Shown: positions 46,001 to 54,462, numbered from the stretch's first letter. The stretch: DNA of 64,000 nucleotides from Microseira wollei NIES-4236 (GCF_020521235.1 NZ_BLAY01000008.1:26801-90800), one strand, 5' to 3'. Notes: generated from the letters alone by a model not told the origin. A program made the numbers and translations.

Positions 46001-47739
46001 TTATCGCCTTGTTTGCCAATAAATCCGTGATAACTTCCGTCGTTAATTACCGCAGGTTTTACCCAGAGTGCGAGCGTGAATTCTGTATTGTTTACAAACG
46101 GATCGTTGATGGCAACAAAATCATCTTTACCATCAAAAATGATGCCGCGACGTTTCCGAGATTGCAGTTTGATGTTGACTGCTTCTGCTGTTCCCCACAG
46201 GCGTTCTAGCGCAAAGCTATGACTATTAATTTTGATGACAGGATAGGTATCGTTTAGGCTTTGGCTACCAATAATCTGCACTTCATCGCCATTTTCTAGA
46301 CCGTGATTAAAAGCTTTAATCTGCAATTGACCATCTGCTGTAATTTGATAGCTGCTAATCTGACCATCAAAAATTAGATTTTTATCTTCTTCTTGCTTTT
46401 CCCAAAAACCTAATTCGCTACTCGACCATTTATTGTTGATGGCAAAGGTATTAGCATCGATATGATTGACTTGATATACGCCGTTATAACTCAGCGTACC
46501 TTGAATTTTTACCTGCTCGCCATCTTTTAAATCTACCTCTGTATCCGAGATGATTCTGATTTTATCTTCTGCTTCTTCAACAGGATCGTCGCTACCTCTT
46601 TCTATACCCATAATCTTGCCTTGGGGTGGCATAACTCCGGCGATAGATTTAATTTCGTCCAGGGTATTTAAAGGTAATAAAATCTCCCGCTCATTACTGC
46701 GAAGTACAGCTGAGTTTGGGGTTTCGTTGATTTCAGATAAAGTTCCATCAGAGGCGATCGCAAAACTTATTGCTGCTGTGCCTTTATCGGTGGGAACTGC
46801 CAGCATTAAACGGCTAGTTGTCCTAATTAATTGCAGATCTCCGCCAGGAATTTTCTTTTCTGTTTGTAAGTCGTATTTTGTGGCACTCAATCCATCAGTA
46901 ACTTTAGCTCCAGTAAAATCGAATGTACGTTTGATAATCCCGGGAATGCTGCGATAAATTAATCTTTCATCATCTGATGATTTTGGTTCTAATAAGGTAT
47001 AGTCTTTGATCTCAAAAAGTCCCTCTTCTGAAGTCAGAATCGTAGTCAGTTCAACTTTTTGATTGCTGCTATTATAAGCAAAAATATGCCAGCGATGCCG
47101 ATCGTTTTCTTTGGTAGGTACTAGCACTACTGTAAACCAACCATTTTGCAGGTTATTTACTAAGCACAATTCTGTAGTAGGTTCATAAAAGGAATTTCCG
47201 TCTGGATCTCGGAAGTCTAGGGAATCAACGTTTTGCAGCGCATTCCCATTTTTATTCATGCTTTCACTAGGTTGATATTTCTGTTTGCTGCGCTTAAATC
47301 GTACTTCTAGTTTCCGAGTTAATTTATTAGTTAGCCCATCCAATACGAAGCGGTCTACTAACAATGTATTACTCTTAGATTGGCGGAAAACATATACATG
47401 ACCGAGGGCTGATATTAATTGTACAGGTGCTACGGCTGATTGGTTCTTAGTTTTGTAGCACGACTTAATAATAAATTGAGTAGGCGTAGCTTTAACTGTC
47501 AGTTCTTCCGCTTCTTTATCGATTACTGATTTATCATCTGTTTCATCGGGAAAGATTAATTCTTGCCAATTTTCCCATCCTGTTCTTTGCTCGGCTGGCA
47601 CATTAAGATAACTATCTTCAAAGCCATCTTGCTTGACTGTATACCAGATTTTGCCATCACTATCTGTACCGAATACAACCACTTTGCTTTCGTGGCTAAT
47701 GGTATTGATATGTTGAATTTTAGCTTTTTGCAACAACAT
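40096..47739 (-). CDS. giant multidomain protein with LamG-like domains and a three-lobed trefoil-like module
   Basis: The product is 2547 aa. There is no signal peptide. Residues 1-350 are beta-rich and of unknown fold. LamG/concanavalin-like domains start with F-D-G-K-D-D-F or F-x-x-x-N-S near residues 540, 1270, 1400 and 1700, each closing with A-E-V-R-I-W and G-L-V-G-Y-W. Residues about 960-1112 hold three 50-residue repeats of L-K-N-G-L-N-P-E-N-G-Y-G-x-D-C-Y, suggestive of a beta-trefoil lectin. Coiled coils lie at about 1121-1191, 2208-2333 and 2518-2547. The region 1900-2500 is unrecognised. It may be a surface adhesin or a toxin-like protein. I cannot assign a function. Confidence 0.85.
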   Translation of the reverse strand: MLLQKAKIQHINTISHESKVVVFGTDSDGKIWYTVKQDGFEDSYLNVPAEQRTGWENWQELIFPDETDDKSVIDKEAEELTVKATPTQFIIKSCYKTKNQSAVAPVQLISALGHVYVFRQSKSNTLLVDRFVLDGLTNKLTRKLEVRFKRSKQKYQPSESMNKNGNALQNVDSLDFRDPDGNSFYEPTTELCLVNNLQNGWFTVVLVPTKENDRHRWHIFAYNSSNQKVELTTILTSEEGLFEIKDYTLLEPKSSDDERLIYRSIPGIIKRTFDFTGAKVTDGLSATKYDLQTEKKIPGGDLQLIRTTSRLMLAVPTDKGTAAISFAIASDGTLSEINETPNSAVLRSNEREILLPLNTLDEIKSIAGVMPPQGKIMGIERGSDDPVEEAEDKIRIISDTEVDLKDGEQVKIQGTLSYNGVYQVNHIDANTFAINNKWSSSELGFWEKQEEDKNLIFDGQISSYQITADGQLQIKAFNHGLENGDEVQIIGSQSLNDTYPVIKINSHSFALERLWGTAEAVNIKLQSRKRRGIIFDGKDDFVAINDPFVNNTEFTLALWVKPAVINDGSYHGFIGKQGDKYRKPGLWISESNGGLHYDSYGVEGNRYAGIVNNFFNAANQWIHIAWVKQGTEYKFYRNGELFATQPAPKEFYTNESSEYYIGKVDKLWQGEIAEVRIWKQASTAAEVKNTMHLQLTGKEVGLVGYWRLGAIAEGKERKTADFSVNANDGIVYGGAYVGGVTLPRSLASQTSLVVKYSNPELFAVTQQETYEESFEFKVNSNTAIDINNVDNLGNKIFLMSYWGKTSRSAEEKIPFSAVQNQFQNLGDGWYLASCRFTVPENISMLRCFEIAQVRGSWNSLEIRKHRIRLVSDAITEAKYNDTVTLTSIVDRYAALEKDSKLFASKEGEESRLLKEKLRLEKELAQLASIPKLQERLNALKELGFRLVFEEASLRNIYQAEKNNPLNYWCRLKNGLNPENGYGAECYMYRAHPINVQVANYEENLREYWKFELDDSGYYRLKNGLCPENGYGGDCYLHRQHPTNVAVATLDNNWRQFWKLENQGNGYYLLKNGLNPENGYGSDCYLYRDHPTNVIVATYQNNWRLSWKLEKTEMVAYPSKINDAEAAWSQKLAELQKIQQQIALLEAFLQMGVSRKAELEAQLANVNNQLNQLRNELNQLNTKLLAAIKNIQLTPQSMPVVHKVTKGSQAGLETTGGMLEFVRTGSRISAIETCEGNVQLSYFDTQGRMRLTNYDATSDSRNVAFEQWMPEPLRTCLNFNNTNSLVELNAPILINEEWTVEAWFCYPFNDNLTWRVLVSDANGIDNQIVVYNQVQLGTRINGFFHDSGYSLENLSSGWHHLIAMGKGTGDKTNTTFYIDGQKVGETIVAKPSISLNGQKEHLVLAPESIPVGNEITISFWAKGDTSLPKETSIIEAVDDKNRRILNIHLPWSNGIIYFDCGSDGKDFDRIEKAAQQPEYEGTWTHWAFVKSVGLGEMSIYRNGILWHTATGKTKPLPKTAQVKVGRLAVEDRCYYHGAIADFRIWNRARTQEEIQSDFGKTLKGEQNGLVGYWTFANNAAKDSGPSKRDATIVGTPKFETILGRSIGQIQIIGNQKTGGHQFGKLAEVRIWAMALKQEEIEINSKILLSGNEPGLLGYYPLNEATGTEVRDATGSGRNGTIQGAIWWNCTAVIGNLGSKVLQFDGKNDFISLPALNADFSQGLTVEAWVYYNSFNSWSRVMDLGIGRDQENIVFANPGKTNNLALYIRRGSVETQIQASGVLQTGVWMHLAGTVDAAGNAKLYKDGQLIQSGQINLPNNVNRTSNYIGKSNWTGDGFFNGKMAEFRLWKKARTIEEIQAAMNEPLTKEQTDLVLYLPLSETKPEGTALKTPDVVGSNSGTVNEAIVVADNTLPIGSSALVSCEYSTVSIDPITRRKSALMRRFFAYPALNGVNLLPDKRIEQLNLKWIGNAQFAPTLLGYIEGPPPIPSENLTESDDYNGATSVELTISEDVEFSWNRAQESGLGSTIDLFIGVDTQVLTGGGVGAITLKKAGAIVGGSGNLNLNYQFINESNITSSSSAKMTDKLELRGTQETSAKFSHLGKRFIPKNVGYALVISSLADVFITKLARSGKMVGYQVQPVEGISPDVNTITFLINPTYTMNGSLDGLTGSNATSDRFFRHVPEMRNQYGSLYPASYYRLQEAYDLKQQIEREDKRRESYFSQFDVRLIDETSLDREVGSGEVPVGISLQREEDKATTGTTTEAEKEATKQVQLEKLNQDLENDTQKRSELAKKKQAEIKSKIDDIEKRNHATDSFAGWQKRMEDILKRSQKHNIVNTYVWDADGGLRAEAQSFAGSVEHTIGGSFTLEAGFGFYGDFDIGPLDSELTALVTVNMTQTMTKTEVRSKGIELNVDLSGVESKGITDYNDSPIIPGEKVDRYRFMSFYLEGSNSNFYDFFNYVVDPEWLQSNDEEARALRQVMVGKPNKAWRVLHRATYVERPALMGFGRDLRSLKKEEELDAIKKLTKKQQALEEKLDKILALLKEKLV

Positions 47740-48295
47740 AAGCTCAACTTCCTTTTTCGACTAAAACAACTACTAAATCTGCCTCTCTTTTCTAGAAATG
47801 ACGCAGCTCAATGCCTTTGACATGAGGTCTAATAGCATCATCTTTCTATCTATTGGCATGTTTATTCTAGATGTTAGTAGGTAGCAAATATAGTCCTACA
47901 ACACCCTAAAATGCCTAGAGCCGATATTGTGAGAGATGATATTAATAGGAAAATTAATTTTTTCCCGTCTAAAAACATACCATGGAGAGCAAAAATAAAT
48001 TATTAATAAATAAAAATAAATTTATATTTATGTAATTTATTTTTATCTTAAGTAAAATTCGCTAATTCAAAGCGTAGCTTTAATTAACGTGAGTTCGACC
48101 GTCGATCCGACGGGAAAATCGATGTAGACACCGCCGATAGCGATCGCAGTAAAGCAGGGGGTTAAAATTAAACGACCTACTCTACTCAGTTAAATTAGGG
48201 TAATTTTTAGCAACACTTGTAGCGTGCGTTAGCCATGCCTAACGCACCAAATACATGGTATAACCAAAAAATATAGGTGCGATCGCGCAAAAACA
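47740..48295. promoter_or_regulatory. divergent AT-rich intergenic region between the giant gene and the porin
   Basis: About 555 bases. The part at 47990-48060 is almost only A and T (TAAATAAAAATAAATTTATA). A GTGCGTTAG/CTAACGCAC palindrome lies at 48224-48247. Promoters for both divergent genes should be here, but I cannot name a specific regulator site. A Fur box could be expected for the porin, and none is obvious to me. Confidence 0.5.
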
Positions 48296-49852
48296 ATGAC
48301 GCCAATTTCTAAACTTTTCTCAAGTGTATTCTGTCTCTTATTTCTCGCAGGTAAAACCCCAAAAGTACTAGCTCAACCTACCGCAGATGCGCTAATTGGT
48401 CAAGTTACTTCGGTCAGCCAATTAGAAGATATCCAGCCAACTGATTGGGCGTTTCAAGCACTCCAATCGTTAGTTGAACGGTATGGCGTAATCGAAGGTT
48501 ATCCTGACAAAACTTTCCGAGGAAACCGAGCAATTACCCGCTACGAATTCGCCGCCGGTTTAAATGCAGCGCTAAACCGAATTAACGAACTAATCGCCAC
48601 AGGAACAGAGAATTTAATTGCTAGCGAAGACTTACTAACCTTACAGCGACTAAGGGAAGAATTCGCCGCAGAATTAGCGACATTGCGGAGTCGAGTTGAT
48701 ACCATAGAAGCACGCGCGGCGGAGTTAGAAGCAAATCAATTTGCTACCACAACAAAGCTCACAGGTCAAGTAATTTTTGCCGTAAATGCAGGGAGTATGA
48801 ATAGCCGAAGGATAATCGCTCCCAGAGGCGCAGTTATTAGCGAAGATGACCCGAATCCCACCGTTATTTATCGAACCAGTTTAGATTTAAACACCAGCTT
48901 TCACGGCACAGATTTATTAAAAGTTAGATTAGTAACCGGAAGCGATGGCATTACCGATAACGCTGCCGGATTTTTGGAACCTAACTTAGGAAGTACTTTA
49001 GACTTCTCAATTCCCGGTCGCGATGGTCGATTCAGTTTAGCCAGATTATACTACAGTTTTACGCCTATAAAAGACTTAAAAATTACAGTTGGACCAGCGC
49101 TAGTTGCTCCAGATTTTGTAGACAAAAATCGCTATGCAAATACCAGCTTTCTGGACTTTTCTACCTTAGCTTTAGTTAATAACTTTATCCTACTTCCCAG
49201 ACCAGGGGGCGCAGGTATTGTTATCGACTGGAATCCGGGAGGAGGTGCGGTAAAATTACGAGGACTATATGTTTCTGGAGATGCAGCAGATAGGTTACCC
49301 GAAAACGAGCGATTAATTGGTGGCGGCGCACCTGAAAATATTCGGTTATTTCCTACAGCGGGTGGAGATGCTAAAGGCGGTTTTTTTGGCGATCCTTACC
49401 AAGGATTTTTAGAACTAGAATATGCTCCGAGTAAAAATTTTTCCCTGCGCCTCCAGTACAGCGGTGGCGAGATATTTGGCAGCAATTTTAATGGATTTGG
49501 TATCAATTTTGACTGGGCGCTGAACCAGAAATTGGGTATATTTGGACGATATGGTTATGCGACCTATCCCGATACCAGTTTGGGCGATATTAGCCCGAAT
49601 TATTGGAGTGCAGGACTTGGGTTTCGAGACTTGTTTGTACCGAAAGCTTTAGCAGGCATTGCCGTTGGTCAACCTTTAATTGAAAATGCGGTTGGGAATG
49701 GGACTCAAACGAACTTTGAAGCGTTTTACAACTTTCCCTTCAGCGATAGATTGCGGGTTACACCCTTAATTCAGGTGATTACCAATCCCGCGAATCAAGA
49801 AGCAAATGGTACAATTATCACTGGCACGTTGCGAACAGTTTTTTCATTCTAA
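48296..49852 (+). CDS. iron-uptake porin, SLH plus OprB family
   Basis: The product is 518 aa. A signal peptide (about residues 1-25, ending V-L-A-Q) is followed by an SLH domain: W-A-F-Q-A-L-Q-S-L-V-E-R-Y-G, then G-Y-P-D-K-T-F-R-G-N-R-A-I-T-R-Y-E-F-A. A coiled coil (about 105-140, L-R-S-R-V-D-T-I-E-A-R) links it to a carbohydrate-selective/OprB-type beta-barrel ending in an aromatic residue (T-V-F-S-F). This is the standard cyanobacterial outer-membrane porin layout, some members of which are needed for iron uptake. Confidence 0.92.
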   Translation: MTPISKLFSSVFCLLFLAGKTPKVLAQPTADALIGQVTSVSQLEDIQPTDWAFQALQSLVERYGVIEGYPDKTFRGNRAITRYEFAAGLNAALNRINELIATGTENLIASEDLLTLQRLREEFAAELATLRSRVDTIEARAAELEANQFATTTKLTGQVIFAVNAGSMNSRRIIAPRGAVISEDDPNPTVIYRTSLDLNTSFHGTDLLKVRLVTGSDGITDNAAGFLEPNLGSTLDFSIPGRDGRFSLARLYYSFTPIKDLKITVGPALVAPDFVDKNRYANTSFLDFSTLALVNNFILLPRPGGAGIVIDWNPGGGAVKLRGLYVSGDAADRLPENERLIGGGAPENIRLFPTAGGDAKGGFFGDPYQGFLELEYAPSKNFSLRLQYSGGEIFGSNFNGFGINFDWALNQKLGIFGRYGYATYPDTSLGDISPNYWSAGLGFRDLFVPKALAGIAVGQPLIENAVGNGTQTNFEAFYNFPFSDRLRVTPLIQVITNPANQEANGTIITGTLRTVFSF

Positions 49853-49869
49853 AATCGAGAGTTAATTGT

Positions 49870-50490
49870 ATGGCAAATATTCTGCATATTGACAGCAGTC
49901 CGCGTGGCGATCGCTCTCACAGTCGGACTCTCACCGGGGAATTTATTACTGCTTGGAAATCTGCCCATCCTAACGATAATGTAACCTATCGAGATATCGG
50001 ACGTTCTCCCGTTCCTCACGTAGATGAACCTTGGATCGCAGCTAGCTTTACTCCCCCCGAAGATCTTACACCCGAACTCAAAGCAGCAATTCAAATTTCC
50101 GACGAACTAATTGATGAGTTTTTGACGTGCGATCGCTACATTTTAGGCTCGCCCATGCATAACTTTGGCATTACTTCAACCTTAAAAGCATACTTCGATC
50201 AAATTGTCCGCGTTGGTCGTACTTTTGCCGTCACAGAAAATGGCTACGAAGGCTTAGTAAAAAACAAGAAAGCTTTAATTATCACTTCACGCGGTGGCAG
50301 CTACCCCCCTGGAAGTCCAATGGCACAATTCGATTTTCAGGAACCTTATATCCGAGCAATCTTTAACTTTATGGGTATCGCAGATATCAGTTTTATCCAT
50401 GCAGATAACATTAGCATGGGAGATGATGCCCGTCAGCAGTCGTTCGCGGCGGCGCGGAATGCAATTAAAACCATAGTAGATACTTGGTAA
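49870..50490 (+). CDS. azoR: FMN-dependent NADH-azoreductase
   Basis: This 206-aa flavodoxin-like protein has the phosphate-binding loop H-I-D-S-S-P-R-G-D-R-S-H-S near residue 6. S-P-M-H-N-F-G-I-T-S-T-L-K-A-Y-F-D near 95 and T-S-R-G-G-S-Y near 140 are also characteristic of AzoR. The enzyme reduces quinones and azo compounds and protects against thiol or electrophile stress. The MFS gene starts eight bases after its stop, so they form an operon. Confidence 0.93.
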   Translation: MANILHIDSSPRGDRSHSRTLTGEFITAWKSAHPNDNVTYRDIGRSPVPHVDEPWIAASFTPPEDLTPELKAAIQISDELIDEFLTCDRYILGSPMHNFGITSTLKAYFDQIVRVGRTFAVTENGYEGLVKNKKALIITSRGGSYPPGSPMAQFDFQEPYIRAIFNFMGIADISFIHADNISMGDDARQQSFAAARNAIKTIVDTW

Positions 50491-50497
50491 AGGCGCG

Positions 50498-51706
50498 ATG
50501 AACCAGCAAAATCCTAACTCAATCCTAACCAAAGCTACCTTGCTCCTCGCCAGTACTTTAACCGTAATGTCAGGCGCAACAATTGCCCCCTCTTTACCTG
50601 CAATGCAAGACCATTTTGCATCGGTTCAAAACGCAGATATTTGGGTCAGATTAGTCTTAACCGTTCCGGCTTTATTTATTGTCATCGGTTCGCCGATTGC
50701 TGGTGTAATTGTAGATCGACTGGGACGCAAACCGCTGTTAATTGTCTCTGCTGTATTGTATGGTTTTGCCGGAGGTTCGGGTTACGTTTTAAACTCTCTA
50801 TTTGCAATTTTAGGCGGTCGTGCTTTACTAGGTTTAGCCGTTGCTGGAGTGATGGTAAGCGCTACTACACTAATTGCAGATTACTATATTGGACAAGCTC
50901 GCGCTACTTTCATGGGATTGCAAGCAGCATTTATGGGATTGGGAGGAGTTTTGTTTCTCTCTGCTGGGGGTTCGCTTGCTTCTGCAAGTTGGCGCTATCC
51001 ATTTTTAATTTATCTCTTCGCTTGGCTTTTACTGCCTTTAATTTTGATATCTATTTACGAACCGCGTCGCGTTAATTATGCGGAATTGCCAGGAGGAAAT
51101 CAATCTGAAATTAATGCTTCTATACCTGTGAACCTGCTGATACTTGTTTATGGCGTGACAACGCTTAGTCAGGTGATTTTCTATTTAATTCCAGTCCAAT
51201 TACCGTTTTATCTCCGCAGTTTGACCAATGCTACACCAGCACAAAGTGGGATAGCGATCGCATTCTGTACCCTCTTTAGCGCCTTTGCCTCTTTAAGCTA
51301 TGGCAAAGTAAAAGCAAGGCTGGATTTTGTCAGCATTTTACCCGTCATTTTCGGCTTTATGGGCATCGGTTATGGGATTATTGGTTTAGCGGGTAACTAT
51401 GGGTTGATATTGTTAGGTTTAGCCACAGCAGGTTTAGGATTGGGACTGCTAATGCCTAATATGACCGTATGGGTATCTTTCGCCGTACCAGATGCGGTGC
51501 GAGGACGCGCTTTAGGAGGACTTTCTACGGCTTTATTTTTAGGGCAGTTTCTTTCACCAATCCTGACTCAACCTGTTAGTCAAAATGTCGGTTTGGGGTT
51601 GACTTATGCTTTTTCCGGCGCACTGCTTTTAGTTTTGGGAATTGCTTTTACTGTTACGAAACAGCAAGTTATCGCTTTAACTGCTGTTTCCAAACCCGTG
51701 CAGTAG
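50498..51706 (+). CDS. MFS transporter, probable drug-efflux type
   Basis: The product is 402 aa with about 12 hydrophobic segments. The loop between helices 2 and 3 carries the MFS motif G-V-I-V-D-R-L-G-R-K-P near residue 68. The N-terminal A-P-S-L-P-A-M motif fits multidrug/proton antiporters. Coupling to azoR suggests export of a quinone or aromatic compound, which is inference. The coding region ends 13 bases before a repeat-rich gap. Confidence 0.88.
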   Translation: MNQQNPNSILTKATLLLASTLTVMSGATIAPSLPAMQDHFASVQNADIWVRLVLTVPALFIVIGSPIAGVIVDRLGRKPLLIVSAVLYGFAGGSGYVLNSLFAILGGRALLGLAVAGVMVSATTLIADYYIGQARATFMGLQAAFMGLGGVLFLSAGGSLASASWRYPFLIYLFAWLLLPLILISIYEPRRVNYAELPGGNQSEINASIPVNLLILVYGVTTLSQVIFYLIPVQLPFYLRSLTNATPAQSGIAIAFCTLFSAFASLSYGKVKARLDFVSILPVIFGFMGIGYGIIGLAGNYGLILLGLATAGLGLGLLMPNMTVWVSFAVPDAVRGRALGGLSTALFLGQFLSPILTQPVSQNVGLGLTYAFSGALLLVLGIAFTVTKQQVIALTAVSKPVQ

Positions 51707-51745
51707 GGGCGGGGTTTACAAACAATATACCTCTGGCAAAAATAT

Positions 51746-51928
51746 GTGAGGCGGGCAGGATGCCCACCCCACAAAACCAGAAAAATTATTGTGGGGTGGG
51801 CGTCCCGTGAGGCAGGCAGGATGCCCACCCCACAAAACCAGAAAAATTCTTGTGGGGTGGGCGTCCCGTGAGGCGGGCAGGATGCCCACCCGACAAAACC
51901 AGAAAAATTCTTGTGGGGTGGGCGTCCC
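51746..51928. repeat. three tandem 61-bp palindromic units
   Basis: The units at 51746-51806, 51807-51867 and 51868-51928 differ at only a few bases. Each contains GGATGCCCACCCCACAA paired with TTGTGGGGTGGGCGTCC, so each forms its own hairpin. The same core occurs near 38255 and 39873. There are no spacers, so it is not CRISPR. Confidence 0.93.
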
Positions 51929-52054
51929 GCCCGCCCTTTAAATCGTCTCAAAAGGACTTTTGCAACAGGTCTAATCTTTAATACCTAGATTTTCGACTTC
52001 TCTCAGAAGTCGGGGTTCTAGGTGTTATGGTCGCCCCTTTATATACACCCTAGA

Positions 52055-52276
52055 TTAATCCTTCTCGTCTTTCTCATCCTTGTCATCATCTTCTTCATCC
52101 TTTTCATCTTCCTCATCAGCTTTATTACCAGCATCGCTGGGGCGATTTTGTAGCTGCTGCTGCGGATTATTTGGCGGACTGGGGGAAGGCGCTTCTTTTT
52201 CAGAAGCGCAAGCACTTGTGTAGACAAGCAAAACAAACGCTATCAACCGCACAATTAGGTGAGTTTGACTCCTCAT
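52055..52276 (-). CDS. small acidic lipoprotein
   Basis: The product is 73 aa. A hydrophobic signal segment (about 9-21) leads to a lipobox-like V-Y-T-S-A-C, predicting lipidation of Cys23. The mature part is Pro/Asn/Gln-rich and ends in about 20 residues of Asp, Glu and Lys (D-E-E-D-E-K-D-E-E-D-D-D-K). AGGGT before the ATG supports the start. The function is unknown, and the acidic tail may bind cations. It is the downstream neighbour of the bilin lyase gene. Confidence 0.6.
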   Translation of the reverse strand: MRSQTHLIVRLIAFVLLVYTSACASEKEAPSPSPPNNPQQQLQNRPSDAGNKADEEDEKDEEDDDKDEKDEKD

Positions 52277-52296
52277 ACCCTTTTAATATTGATAAA

Positions 52297-52866
52297 TTAC
52301 GAAGTTGTTTCGTGAATATTATCAGATGACTGGATGCGTTTTTCTAAATATTGACCGATCATCAATTGTTCGCCAGCACGAGAAATAATGCTTTGTCGCG
52401 TGCGATAGTTATTGCCAATCAGTTTTAATTCTTCCTCAAATACAGAATCGTTATATTCTGTCTTTAAACACAAAGTTTTGGCATTGGTGAAGTAATATTG
52501 CGCGGTGACAGGTTTGGATGTGGCGAAACCGCGATCGCGATACACTATTTTTCCCAACACCCCAAACAGCGTCGAACCCTGGGACTGTTTCCGATCCGTT
52601 ACCGAATCCTTGCTGTCCCAGGTAATTTTCGCCCCACAAGTCAAGGATACCTCATCGCCCAGACCGTGCAGTTGCGCCAGTTGCCCTAGTTCCTCGCTTC
52701 CTCGTTCCAGAAACTTGATGGTAATAAAACTTACCATCTCCTGCGTTTTTCCCTCGGGTAGCGTGTAGTACCGACGTTCTGAACGCCAATTACCCTGCGA
52801 TTCTTGGAAGAACTCGGCAATTAGCTGCTCTCCATCGGTCTGTGTAATTTGTATCAATGATGTCAC
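52297..52866 (-). CDS. phycobiliprotein lyase of the CpcS/CpeS family
   Basis: About 189 aa. The product has F-F-Q-E-S-Q-G-N-W-R-S-E-R-R-Y-Y near the N-terminus and L-T-C-G-A-K-I-T-W-D near 80. A C-terminal R-T-R-Q-S-I-I-S-R-A-G-E-Q-L follows. This lipocalin-like family attaches bilins to Cys-84-type sites on phycobiliproteins. Which bilin and subunit cannot be told, so no S/T/U subtype is given. The GTG at 52866 is preferred because AAGGA lies nine bases upstream. A TTG at 52875 would overlap it. Confidence 0.87.
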   Translation of the reverse strand: MTSLIQITQTDGEQLIAEFFQESQGNWRSERRYYTLPEGKTQEMVSFITIKFLERGSEELGQLAQLHGLGDEVSLTCGAKITWDSKDSVTDRKQSQGSTLFGVLGKIVYRDRGFATSKPVTAQYYFTNAKTLCLKTEYNDSVFEEELKLIGNNYRTRQSIISRAGEQLMIGQYLEKRIQSSDNIHETTS

Positions 52867-53036
52867 TGGGGTCAATCCTTATTCATCGCCATCTATATCT
52901 ACATTGTACCAATGCATAAAATGGGAAATTAGATAAATTTCGTAACTTTTTTTAATAGTCCTTTGCTAGGGGGGGACGGAGAGGGAAAAACAGACCATTA
53001 GCAATTAGCCATTAGCCATTACCCATTACCAAAAAC

Positions 53037-54242
53037 TTAAAAATCTATCAAAACAAACTTGCGAATCGGGATTCGTTTATTTTTTTCTGGCTCGGATAAA
53101 GCTGATTTGATTACCAGCTTCCATGCAGCAGGTGAAGAAAGGGATGGTAAAGCTAGTTGGACAGCTGTCAGCAACTTTCCTTGCTTGCACGCAACCCAGC
53201 TAGATCGCAGTTTCATATAAGATTGAAAATGTTGCAGGTTTGGCAGAGCAGCCCGATGCTTTTCGTTGGTAATGGCGTACATTTTTGCCATTACTAATAG
53301 GTTGCTATCTAGATTTTTTTGCAACCACGGGGGCTGCTTGTAACGGAAGATAATTGCTTCGATTAAAAGCTGCCAAGCCTGTCGAGATAATAGGGCTGGA
53401 AACACAAATTTCATAGAAGTAAGATAAGCTTTTTGTTTCAGCGCAACCAAGCTCCAATGCAACTTGACATAGGCGCGAATCGCCCCAATTTCTGGAATTA
53501 ATGCGCGGTGATTTTCGCTGACTAAGGCGTGGATTTTTTCCTTGATTAAAATATTGGTTTCTAGCCGCTTTTGCAGAGAGAACTTTTGATTGTAACCTCC
53601 AGGCCAAACTGTACGATAAGCCAAACATTTATTAATAAAAATCGCATCTCCAAACTGAGCAATTCTCAGCCAAGAATCAATATCGTCAAAGTTGGCATCT
53701 AAACTGGAATCCCAACCCCCAGATTGAATAAACGCATCGCGGCGGAAGGCTACTTGAATCGGCGTACCAAATGGAATTTGCTCCAACAGCATTCCATAAT
53801 GGATATCTTCTTGGGGGATATAAAAAGCTTGCCCTGGTCCCATTTTACGGGTGCGGTTAATTTCCACTTGATTGACATCGACTTGGGCAGCTTGACAAGA
53901 ACAGATTACAGCTTCCCGGCGTAGCGCGATCGCTCGCATCATCTCCTTGATACAATTCGGGTCTAAATAATCATCGTCATCCACCGGCTTGATCCAATCG
54001 CCTTGCGCCACTTGCACCCCAGCATTCACCGCAGCTGCATGACCCATATTCGTGAGGTTACGATGGTAGGTGACGCGAGATCCCAAGCTGCGGACATAAT
54101 CTTGGGTATCATCCGATGAGCAGTCATCCACCACCACCACTTCACAGGGTACAGTTTGGGCAAGAGCAGATTCAATGGCTCGCTTGAGAAACGACAAGCG
54201 GTTATAGGTCGTGATGACGATACTAAATTTCATCTGGGTCAT
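53037..54242 (-). CDS. family 2 glycosyltransferase with extended C-terminus
   Basis: About 401 aa from ATG 54242. The GT-A motifs are F-S-I-V-I-T-T-Y-N-R-L at the start, V-V-V-D-D-C-S-S-D-D-T near 37 and K-P-V-D-D-D-D-Y-L-D near 82, the last holding the metal-binding D-x-D. The C-terminal 200 residues contain two similar segments of the N-x-H-x-A-L-I/P-x-x-x-x-x-x-Y-x-K-L type, suggesting an internal duplication. The acceptor is unknown. Confidence 0.88.
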   Translation of the reverse strand: MTQMKFSIVITTYNRLSFLKRAIESALAQTVPCEVVVVDDCSSDDTQDYVRSLGSRVTYHRNLTNMGHAAAVNAGVQVAQGDWIKPVDDDDYLDPNCIKEMMRAIALRREAVICSCQAAQVDVNQVEINRTRKMGPGQAFYIPQEDIHYGMLLEQIPFGTPIQVAFRRDAFIQSGGWDSSLDANFDDIDSWLRIAQFGDAIFINKCLAYRTVWPGGYNQKFSLQKRLETNILIKEKIHALVSENHRALIPEIGAIRAYVKLHWSLVALKQKAYLTSMKFVFPALLSRQAWQLLIEAIIFRYKQPPWLQKNLDSNLLVMAKMYAITNEKHRAALPNLQHFQSYMKLRSSWVACKQGKLLTAVQLALPSLSSPAAWKLVIKSALSEPEKNKRIPIRKFVLIDF

Positions 54243-54462
54243 TAGTAGAAAACCCCAGCAATAGGGTTGTGCGAGCGGCAAAGTAGAAAGTAGTGCTACC
54301 CTAACTCTTTCCTTACTACTTTACCGTTGCTCCAGCCAACTGCCAAAAGGGAGAATCTAGGCGGACAAGATTGGCTCACACCAACCAGCATTGCTTTCAC
54401 ACCCTAGGGCGACGGCTGCGTGCTGGTAGCGGCGATTTTTGCAGAATCGCCGCTACCCCGAT

